Assembly (NCBI GenBank): GCA_000482145.1
Contig: AUXH01000284.1
Span: 1-23,650, forward strand
Length of the DNA: 23,650 nucleotides
Source: Strigomonas culicis
Lineage: Eukaryota > Euglenozoa > Kinetoplastea > Trypanosomatida > Trypanosomatidae
Direction of reading: 5' to 3'
Shown: positions 14,974 to 22,494 of the stretch, one piece after another
How the letters are laid out: each line of letters opens with the position of its first letter
How positions within the stretch are numbered: position 1 is the first letter of the stretch
The notes under the pieces: generated by a model
Seen by the model: the letters and a program-made list of their open reading frames with translations, nothing else
The model's database searches: none
Told to the model about the DNA's origin: nothing
Made by a program: the position numbers and the translations under genes

Positions 14974-15450
14974 GAAAACTAGTAACCCACAGAAAGATGG
15001 AAAAGAATAATAATAATAATAAAATCAATACGATAAGAAAGAGAAATCAAGCGAAGTGGGAAAGAAGGTGAAGATAGTATTGAAATAAACCGTCAGTAAG
15101 ATTTTTTTCTGCCATGTTTTGTCTTTTTTACTGTTTACATATGTGTTTTTTAGTTTCGAGTATCATTAAACGCTTCAAAGAAAAGAACACATCAAAAACA
15201 AAGATGGATTCTAGATTCCTCCCTTCATTCTATATATATATATACATGTGTAGTTGCAATGTGTATGCTATCATCTATGGTCAAATACATTGTAGTGTCT
15301 TATTATTCTATATGGTTTTCTTTCTTTACTGTGTATGATTAGAACGTTTTTTTTTTCATTTTCATGTCTATGGCATGCTTCCCTGTAGCCATTGCATTTT
15401 GCAAAAGTAAGCCCTGATTCCCCACACGCTTAGTAGGTCCTCCGGCGTGC
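14974..15450 (-). other. Spacer between the MoaC-like gene and MsrB
   Basis: 477 nt, AT-rich, with an (AAT)n run (15008-15021) near MsrB, a TA dinucleotide run (15232-15244) and T-runs. It is mainly the MoaC-like 3' UTR and MsrB splice region. No gene recognised. Confidence 0.5.
14979..15005 (-). promoter_or_regulatory. Polypyrimidine tract and trans-splice acceptor for long MsrB
   Basis: Complement of 15005-14990 is T/C-rich, and the AG at the complement of 14979-14980 leaves only 5 nt before the ATG at 14973, plus the spliced leader. Confidence 0.45.
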
Positions 15451-17291
15451 TCAGCTGCGGCGCGGAAATTTCTTTTTCATCTTTATCTTGCGCTTTGGTG
15501 GCGGCGGTGGTGCCTCGTCCTCCTCGTCCTCCTCCACCTCCCCTACAATTTGGGTCCCCTCGTCCCAGCTGGCCTGCGTGACGGCGTGCATCTCCTCTTC
15601 CTCCTCGACCGCCGCCCGGCTGGTCTTCTTTTTCGCTAGCTTCGTTCGCGGGGCGGGCGCCGGCTCCTCCTCTTCTTCTTCTTCGGCCGCCGGCTCCTCC
15701 TCCTCCTCTTCCTCCGCTTCCACCGGCTCGCGCGCCCGCCTGGAGGCGGCGGTCTTCTTCTTGGTCGGCTTGGGGCCGCTGGTGCGACCTCCTCCTCCTC
15801 CTCCTCCTCCTCTGCCGGCTCCGGCTCCGGCTCGCGCGCGCGGGACTTGATCTTGTGCTGCGCCTTCGCTATCACCTTCCGCGCCTTCTTCACGACGACG
15901 ACCTCCTCCTCCTCCTCCTCCTCGGCCGCCTCCGCCTTCGCGGCTGGCTTGCGCTGGGCGACCTTCTTGCTCGGCTTGGCGCGCGACTTCTTGCCGCGGG
16001 CCGCCTGGCGGCGCGGCGGCTCCACCACCGCCTCCTCCTCGTGCTCCTCCTCCTCTTCCTCCTCCTCGACCACCGGCTCCTTCGCCTTCGCCGCCGGCGG
16101 CTCGCTGCGGGGCGCGTGCGCGGCGCCGCTGCGCTTCTTGTCCGCGAGCGACGTGTCCGCGACGCGCGAGCCCTCGCTGTACTTGCGGCGCGGGTACAGC
16201 TCTTGCATCCGCCGTTCGTGCTTCGTCGAGCGCCACCACGCGCTGCTGTCACCGGCGCCGTCGTCGTCCGCGGCCGGCGCGGCGTCCTTCTTCTTCGCGG
16301 TGATGGCCACGCGGTCCTCCGCGCCCTCGGCGGCCCCCGCCGCCGCCGGCGCGGCCTCCGGCGGCACGCGCGCCGCGGCGCCGGCGGCGGGCGGCAGCTC
16401 CTTCACCCCACGGTCCGGCTCCGACATGAGCAGCTTGATGAAGTCGCTGCGACCGCCGCGCTTCGCGAGGACAAAGGCCTCGCCGAGCCCCAGCCCGTCC
16501 TCCTGGGCGCCGGGCAGCCCCTTCAGCATGTCGTACAGCGTGAGGCTGGCCATCGTCGCGCCGGTGAGCGCCTCCACCTCCATCCCCGACCGGAACTCGC
16601 TCGTCGCGACGGTGCAGAAGCAGTAGAGGATGCTGTGCTCCGGCCGGCTCGGCGCGGCCGCCGGCGTCGACGCGCGCTTGCGCAGCACGACGCGGTGCGG
16701 CATCGCGGACGGCCGCATCATGCCGCTCGGCACGAGGCGCCGGCGGAAGGTGAAGGAGCAGCTCTGGATGGGGATGGGGTGGCAGAAGGGCACCATCTGG
16801 CTGACCTGCTTCACCGCGTTCGTGCCGGCGATGACGGCCGTCGCAAAGAGCGGGCCCTTCTTGGACGTGTAGTACTCCTCCATCGGCGGGGCCTGCTTCT
16901 GGCCGTCCTTGGGCGGCGCCGCGGGCGTCACCAGCTGGCGCATGTGCTCCAGCACCGGCGAGACGGTCGGCGGCACGACCACCGTCGCGACGGCGGTCGC
17001 CATGCGGTACACGGGCCGCTTCGCGGTGCCCTCCAGCCGCTCGAGCCCGGTGGCGTGCGACCCCGCCGCGGCCTCCGCCGGCTTTGCCAGCGCGGTGCCC
17101 GGCGCCGCCGCGTCACGTGCGTCGCTCGCGCCGGGTGCGGCCGCCGCCGGGCTCCTCCCGCGGCGCGTGGCCGAGGCGGCGCGCGGGCGGCCCTTGGCCG
17201 AGGCGGCGCGCCGTGGCACGCGCTTCAGCACTTTGCGCCGCGGCGGCGGCGGCTTCCGCTTGGCTAGCAGCACAGCGACGGCACGGAGCAT
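15451..17291 (-). CDS. MoaC-like (cyclic pyranopterin monophosphate synthase) protein with long charged tail; apparent frameshift near 15800
   Basis: A very basic N-terminus (1-47, Arg/Lys/Pro/Ala, few acids) precedes a MoaC domain at about 97-290. Against E. coli MoaC, the matches are Lys145 (KKGPLF; K51), Lys161 (K67), His171 (PFCHP; H77), Glu238 and Glu240 (GMEVEALT; E112, E114), Asp254 and Lys257 (LTLYDMLK; D128, K131), plus AKRGGRSDF near 276-284. A 30-residue insertion (about 188-219) splits the domain. MoaC converts 3',8-cyclo-7,8-dihydro-GTP to cPMP in molybdenum-cofactor synthesis. A tail of alternating Glu-runs and Lys/Arg blocks follows. The frame carrying the MoaC domain stops at 15636. 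Continuity with the frame ending at 15451, which has the same Glu-run/Lys-block style, needs a -1 shift in the (CCT)8 repeat at 15788-15811. The complete protein would be about 613 aa. Confidence 0.8.
15788..15811 (-). repeat. (AGG)8 triplet repeat, probable frameshift site in the MoaC-like gene
   Basis: Eight CCT units on the plus strand encode a Glu run in the upstream frame. Beyond it that frame becomes Arg/Pro junk, while the -1 frame becomes GPKPTKKK and then RAREPVEAEEEEE, echoing RAREPEPEPAEEEEE just before the repeat. One missing base in the repeat, real or from assembly, explains this best. Confidence 0.7.
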
Positions 17292-17841
17292 CGATCACGT
17301 GGAGGTTGAGACAGAGCACCAAAACGGACTAAGAGAGTATCAGAGAGACAGAGAGCGAGCAGCACTCTTCGGTCAACGGAATATGCGCACAAAGAAAAAA
17401 AAAGAAGGGAAACAAAGGGTCGTGAACACTACGCGGTGCTAGGAGGCGCTCGCAATAGTGTTACGTGATCTATGACGTGTTAAGCGAAAAAAAAAAGAAT
17501 GTAATAAATCAAAGAGTGTATTCCTCAAAAAAAAAGTATCTGCAGATCACCAAACTGATCTGTCTTTTTAAAAGGACCTTCCTTTACTTTATTCTCTTGT
17601 TGTTCTTAAAAAAAAAAAAAGTGTGTGTGAGAGAGAGGAGAAAAAAAAAGTTTTGATGGATATAATGGCAATATATGAGAAGCGCAAGCAGCTGTGCTAC
17701 GAACACCGCAAACGAGAGGATAAGAATGAAACAGCATCGAAAGAGAAAAAAAAAACTACTTTATGTATGTATGTATGTGGGTGCAATTGCAACGGAACAG
17801 TTGGGCGTGCATCTAAAGTGTGTATCTGCATGACCCCACCT
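17292..17841 (-). other. Spacer between the 17842 gene and the MoaC-like gene
   Basis: 550 nt of AT-rich noncoding DNA with A-runs (17485-17494, 17527-17534, 17608-17620, 17641-17649), a GT/GA-rich stretch and a (TATG)n run near 17762-17777. No gene recognised. Confidence 0.5.
17329..17363 (-). promoter_or_regulatory. Polypyrimidine tract and trans-splice acceptor of the MoaC-like gene
   Basis: The plus-strand purine run 17331-17363 is a C/T-rich tract in the transcript. AG at the complement of 17329-17330 leaves a 37-nt 5' UTR to the ATG at 17291. Confidence 0.65.
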
Positions 17842-18639
17842 TCACATGGGTGCGGTAGAGCGAACGCCGGCAGGGACGACGTCCCACGTATTCTGCGAGA
17901 GAAGCCGCAGCACCTCCGGCGCCACGAGCGACGTGTCGTCCAGCCGCTGGTGAGGGGGCCGCGCGTCGTCGCCGTCCGCGGCCGCGCACAGCAGGCGCCG
18001 CTGCCGCTTGGCGCCGTGCCCGGCGGAGGGGTGCGCGGCCACGCCGGCGCGCTCGCAGGGGTCCGGGCAGGCCTCCGTGATGGGGCTCAGGCCCTCCAGA
18101 GAGGAGAGCGACGAGAGGCTCACCGGCGTCGTGAGGGAGGAGGAGGGTGACTCGCCCTCGTCCGAGCGCGCGGCCACCGGCGCGGCCACCGTGTACACGT
18201 AGTCCACACCATCCGCCGTGTAGCCGCACTGAAGCGTGCCAGGGCGGAGGGGCCGTCGGTACACGGCGGTGATCGCCGGCGCCGCCCTCTGGCCGGCGTC
18301 GGTGGGGTCGAGGGCGAGCGCACCCATGTGGAAATGGTCGTGGTGAAGGAGGGGTGGGGGGCCGCGCGCGGCCGGGGCCCCCCACCAGGCGTGTCGCGAG
18401 GGCGCGGCCTGCGCCTGCGCCTCCTCCTCCAGCTTATAGCTCTCGCGCCGTATTCGCTTCGGCAGCGGGGACGTGCTGCGGCTCGTGCTGGCGGCGCGCA
18501 GCTGGTTGGTGAGGTTGTCGCCCAGCCGGCGCGGGGGGCCGTCGTGCACCTCCGCGCAGCCGCCGCGGCCGCTGGGGTGGCATCGGCCCCCTGTCTGCGG
18601 CGGGGGCGTCCGCGAGCGCTGTCGCGACGCCTGGGACAT
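17842..18639 (-). CDS. Hypothetical trypanosomatid protein, mostly disordered
   Basis: 265 aa, not recognised. The first 105 residues are rich in Arg, Ser, Pro and Gly with a RIRRESYKLEEEAQAQA segment. Residues about 118-155 are the most fold-like (ITAVYRRPLRPG, then CGYTADGVDYVYTVAAPV), with short strands and aromatics. They are followed by a Ser/Leu-rich stretch (SSSLTTPVSLSSLSSLEG) with many possible phosphorylation sites. The C-terminal 30 residues (LDDTSLVAPEVLRLLSQNTW) could form a short amphipathic helix. It has no signal peptide, membrane helix or enzyme motif. It sits in the leftward unit between gamma-COP and the MoaC-like gene, with normal spacing and splice signals, which supports expression. 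Confidence 0.65.
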   Translation of the reverse strand: MSQASRQRSRTPPPQTGGRCHPSGRGGCAEVHDGPPRRLGDNLTNQLRAASTSRSTSPLPKRIRRESYKLEEEAQAQAAPSRHAWWGAPAARGPPPLLHHDHFHMGALALDPTDAGQRAAPAITAVYRRPLRPGTLQCGYTADGVDYVYTVAAPVAARSDEGESPSSSLTTPVSLSSLSSLEGLSPITEACPDPCERAGVAAHPSAGHGAKRQRRLLCAAADGDDARPPHQRLDDTSLVAPEVLRLLSQNTWDVVPAGVRSTAPM

Positions 18640-19276
18640 TCGGTGGCGATTGTATGGACGGGGTCTGTCTATCAGCGAATCTATCGAAAGGGTGTGAGTG
18701 AAAGGGAACTAAAGAAAAGGGAAAAAAAAGAGAGACTATGTGTACGTGAAGAGCGCTCTTTCTCGTTTTTGACTTCGTACACGCTTCTGCTTTTCTAAAA
18801 AAAAAATAGAACGAAAAAGAGAAAGGTAAAAAGAAGTGAGAAGAGAGGTAAATAGCAGGGGGAAGAAATGGATTACGGTCATACGCAAAGAACAAAAAAG
18901 CAAAAGAGAAACAGACAGTCCGTCACCAAAATGCGCCGTTTTCGCTGTGGCTAAAGGTACTGCATTCCGCTTTCCTTTCACGACAAGCGAGAAAAGAGAA
19001 CACATACATGTATAGAGATGTTCATATGCGTACACATGCCCTTCAGTGGCGAACACCATTATCACAACAACCAAAATACAAGAAAGAGACAGAAGCGCCT
19101 AACCAATTAGACAAAGATAAACACTAACAACACTAACCTTTCTACTTATGCATCCCAGATCACCTCATGCACAACAGAAGAGGGAGGAAAGCCCTATTCA
19201 TAACGGACATGAGAGAAGAGTAAAAAATAAAACAAAAGAAAATGAAAATAAAAAAGAGAGAAGCCGCGCGACCCAC
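18640..19276 (-). other. Spacer between gamma-COP and the 17842 gene
   Basis: 637 nt, A-rich on the plus strand, mainly the gamma-COP 3' UTR and the splice region of the 17842 gene. No gene or structural RNA recognised; a long open frame running through it on the plus strand is an antisense artefact. Confidence 0.5.
18709..18734 (-). promoter_or_regulatory. Polypyrimidine tract and trans-splice acceptor of the 17842 gene
   Basis: The purine run 18711-18734 is T/C-rich in the transcript. AG at the complement of 18709-18710 leaves a 69-nt 5' UTR; AG at 18681-18682 is a second candidate. Confidence 0.5.
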
Positions 19277-21835
19277 TCAGCCCAAGAGCGCGCCGCTAAG
19301 GTACTCACGCAGCTCCGCGTCGCCGCCGCGGAGGGCGAGGTGCAGGCCGACCGCGCTATCCTGCGTCACGAACACCTTCGCCTGCACCAGAACGAGCGAG
19401 CGCGCCTCGGTGGCGACGGTGCCCGACATGGACAGCGTGTGCGACGTGGTCGACACCTTCTCCGGGACGCCGCCCTGGATGTGCATGCCGAAAAAGTCCG
19501 CGAGCGCCTGCACCGCGACGGTGAGGTTGCGCATGGACGAGAGCGCGTACGTGCCGGCCGTCTCGTTCGCCTCCTCCTTCTCCCACGCGCTCGCGAAGCC
19601 GCCGCCGAGGTCCTGCGGCGTCACGAAGTCCTTCACGTCGACGTCGAAGCTCTCCAGCGGGTACTCCTCCTCCGGCGTCACGTCGTCGCCCTCTTCCTGC
19701 ATGGCGAAGCGGAAGGTGCCGGGGACGCTGCCGCTCGGGAAGCACGGCGGCTCGTAGCGCAGCACGACGTAGCCGTAGGCGGTCGCGCCGGGGCTGATCG
19801 TCTCGACCGGCACGGCGTACAGCGGCTCCACCTCCAGCTCCTCCGTGTCGGTGAGCACCGTCACGTGGCGGAAGGCGACGCGGTCCATCGTGTTCTTGAT
19901 CTTGAACTGCAGCACGAGGTGCTCCGCGTAGGCGTGCTTCATGACGGTGACCACGTACTCGCTGTCCGCGTCCGTGAGCGGCTCCGCCTCGCAGCTGCGC
20001 AGCGGCTCGCCGAGGTCGCGCAGCTGCTTCACCTTGCGGAGCTCCTCGCGGCCCTGAAGCACACCCTGCGACACCTCGGCCGTCGCCGCCGTCGCGACCG
20101 CCTGCAGCGCGGCGGCGTCGAAGGCCTCCTGGCGGCCGGCGCTACCCTTGCGCTGCTGCTTGGCCGCGTACTTGGCGAGCCGCTGCGCCACCACCTGCTT
20201 CGCGACGTCGATGATGAGGGAGCGGATGAGCACCTCGTCGCCGGAGGCGAGCAGCGTGCTGTACAGGCAGGCGCGGTCGCGCACCTCGTCGGCCGTGTCC
20301 ATGCAGGAGCGCTTGAGCAGCACCAGGATGGAGCGGCGCTGCGCCGGCAGCCGCGCGGCCAGCTTCGCGAGCGTGCTGATGGCGACCGCGCGCACGTCCT
20401 CCTTGTCGAGCGTCGCGTGGTTGTACACGTAGCGGATGTACTTCTTGGGCGCGCTGCAGCAGGGCACCTCCTCCGCGAGGTGGATGAGCACCTGCTTCGT
20501 GATGTCCGCGAACTCGCAGTCGTCGATGAACTCCGCGAGGTGGGTCAGGACGGTGTCCTTGGAGCTCGGGTTCGCGCTCGCGATGTCCATCATGGTGTCC
20601 ACCACCGCCTGCTTGAGCTGGCAGCTGCCGTCCGTGTTGAGCATCTTGAAGAGGAAGGCGAGCAGCACCTCGAACTTGGACGGGAACTTGGCGTTCAGCA
20701 CGCGCATCGCGTCGACAATGACAATCTTGAACTCGTCGCCGAACTCACCGAACTGCCCCGTCAGGGTCAGCTGTCCGACGAGCCGGTCGATCGTGTCCTC
20801 CGTGCCCGTCTTGAGCAGCGCCGTGATGGCGAGCGTCGCGATGTTGCGGTCGGAGGACAGCACGAGCGACTCGAGCTCCGTGTTGAGCGGCGCGACGACG
20901 GCGGGGTGCATCGTCGCGCACTCACTCAGCAGGCTCACCGTCACGAAGAAGGCGACGCTGTGCTGCTGCGTGAGGTAGCTGCGCAGCACCAGGACGGCCG
21001 GCATCACCTCCTTGTCCGTGATGGTGCGCAGCGAGCAGATTGCCTTGAGCGCCTCGAAGACGACCATGTCGTCCACCTGCTTCATCATACTGCACACAAA
21101 GGTGTAGAGGGGGATGGAGCCCTCGAAGTCCTCCTGGAGGTGCTCCGCGCACATGCGTATGAGGAGGCAGAGGGCGAGCGGCCGCAGCTGACCGCGCTGC
21201 GCCTGGTCCACCAGTTTGTTGACGGAGAAGCGGTCGTTCTTGCGCGTCATGTGCAGCAGCGCCATGTTCAGGTACTGGGCCTTGTTGCCATCGTTCATGA
21301 TGTTCATCAGCTGCGGCCACCACTTCTTGGGCAGCTCCGCGTTGGTGTGCGCCATGTGGATCGCCGTCACGAGCGCGGCCGTCACCACGCCCGGGTTCTG
21401 CGAGTTCATGAGCTCCACGATGGTGCGGTCGAGCGCGTTGTACATGGTGCTGTCCATCACGCAGTACAGCGTGCGAATCGCGCTGCTCTTCGCGCTGTCC
21501 GTGCCGCCCTTCACGTCGTTCATGAGCGAGTTGGACGCTATGAAGCTCTCCGACACGAGTGGGCTGAGCTCCTTCATAAGGATGTAGTGCAGCCGGCGCA
21601 GCTTGGGGTGCGCCGACTGCAGCAGCTTCGTGGACATGAAGAAGAGGTCCGTCGCGTCCGTCTCGGAGAAGCGGGTGCCGGTGGCGAGGAGATAGAGAAT
21701 CTGCGTGATGGCGCGCGTGCAGGCGTCCACGTTGAGCGGCACGCTGTTGAAGACACGGCACTGCTGCAGCGCCGCGGACTTGTCGGTGGTGAAGGGGTTC
21801 ACCACCTCCTCCTCCTCACTGCGGTGGTCGTTCAT
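19277..21835 (-). CDS. SEC21: Coatomer gamma subunit (gamma-COP, SEC21)
   Basis: 852 aa, the usual size for gamma-COP. The N-terminal adaptin-like HEAT/ARM solenoid (about 1-540) begins with an acidic stretch and NPF, then shows family segments such as YLLATGTRFSETDATDLFF, KLRRLHYILMKEL and TLYCVMDSTM. Around 330-355 comes NIATLAITALLKTGTEDTID, and further on FIDDCEF, KYIRYVYNH, and ILVLLKRSCMDTADEVRDRA. A less conserved linker (about 540-610) leads to the C-terminal appendage (ear) domain. Gamma-COP belongs to the F-subcomplex of the COPI coat, which recruits cargo and ArfGAP and drives retrograde Golgi-to-ER vesicle traffic in the cytosol at Golgi membranes. The start at 21835 follows a probable acceptor AG at the complement of 21880-21881. 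Very secure. Confidence 0.96.
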   Translation of the reverse strand: MNDHRSEEEEVVNPFTTDKSAALQQCRVFNSVPLNVDACTRAITQILYLLATGTRFSETDATDLFFMSTKLLQSAHPKLRRLHYILMKELSPLVSESFIASNSLMNDVKGGTDSAKSSAIRTLYCVMDSTMYNALDRTIVELMNSQNPGVVTAALVTAIHMAHTNAELPKKWWPQLMNIMNDGNKAQYLNMALLHMTRKNDRFSVNKLVDQAQRGQLRPLALCLLIRMCAEHLQEDFEGSIPLYTFVCSMMKQVDDMVVFEALKAICSLRTITDKEVMPAVLVLRSYLTQQHSVAFFVTVSLLSECATMHPAVVAPLNTELESLVLSSDRNIATLAITALLKTGTEDTIDRLVGQLTLTGQFGEFGDEFKIVIVDAMRVLNAKFPSKFEVLLAFLFKMLNTDGSCQLKQAVVDTMMDIASANPSSKDTVLTHLAEFIDDCEFADITKQVLIHLAEEVPCCSAPKKYIRYVYNHATLDKEDVRAVAISTLAKLAARLPAQRRSILVLLKRSCMDTADEVRDRACLYSTLLASGDEVLIRSLIIDVAKQVVAQRLAKYAAKQQRKGSAGRQEAFDAAALQAVATAATAEVSQGVLQGREELRKVKQLRDLGEPLRSCEAEPLTDADSEYVVTVMKHAYAEHLVLQFKIKNTMDRVAFRHVTVLTDTEELEVEPLYAVPVETISPGATAYGYVVLRYEPPCFPSGSVPGTFRFAMQEEGDDVTPEEEYPLESFDVDVKDFVTPQDLGGGFASAWEKEEANETAGTYALSSMRNLTVAVQALADFFGMHIQGGVPEKVSTTSHTLSMSGTVATEARSLVLVQAKVFVTQDSAVGLHLALRGGDAELREYLSGALLG

Positions 21836-22494
21836 GTCGCGGCGGGCGGAGCGGGTCGGGTGATGTGAATGGTCAATGTCTAAAAGGTGAAGGCAAGCTA
21901 GAGCTTTCTTACACAGAAAAGAAGAGCTGTTTCGTTAGAAAAAAGAAAAACAACTACAAATACAACTTTTTTTTTTTTTAGCGAAGACCATAGGACATGG
22001 AGAGCAGCGGCCATTGTCATTTTGGATGTCCATCCGTTTCAGCAGTCGATTGACTCAGTACGTACATGGAAGCTACAAAAACCGCCATAACAAAGCAACA
22101 AAAGTAGAAGCATGCAATGGTTTTCTTTTAAAAAAATACGCGATAAGTACAGGAAGTAAACAAACAAACAGAGAATAAAACAAGTGCTATACATGGTGTA
22201 TATGAAAAAGTACAAACAGACAGAAAGAAAAAAAAAGAGAATAACAGAAACGAATATACAGATAGTAGGAAAAAAAAAAAAGCAAGCTAATTACAGTCTT
22301 CTGTATTGCAATAGGAGAATGAAAGAACAATATGTCATTTTTTGAGTGGAAATGAACACTACCATAGTTTACATAAGCATTTTCTTTTTTTCTTTAGCTT
22401 ACTCGTCTTCTTCCGCTCCCTCCCGGCCGCGTACGCCTTGTAGTGTTGTGTGCCCTTTATGGAGAGCATCATCGTCTTGCCACACTTCTCCGCC
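21836..22494 (-). other. Spacer between the IQ-motif gene and gamma-COP
   Basis: 659 nt, AT-rich, with A-runs (22229-22236, 22270-22281), a T-run (21968-21979) and GTTT/AAAC-type runs near 22159-22170. In the transcript the purine-rich blocks 21882-21891 and 21914-21925 give pyrimidine tracts for gamma-COP. No gene recognised. Confidence 0.5.

Noticed and set aside
15636..15787. Arg/Lys/Pro-rich C-terminus of the MoaC-like gene in its first frame
   Set aside because: Treated as out-of-frame sequence after a repeat slip, because the -1 frame continues the Glu-run/Lys-block pattern and repeats the RAREP motif.
15855..17267. 470-aa open frame on the plus strand opposite the MoaC-like gene
   Set aside because: Arg/Leu-rich mirror frame with no family resemblance, while the minus strand has the MoaC motifs.
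19148..21868. 906-aa open frame on the plus strand opposite gamma-COP
   Set aside because: It is antisense to a clear gamma-COP gene. Its His/Arg/Val/Leu-rich low-complexity product is typical of the mirror frame of GC-rich codons.
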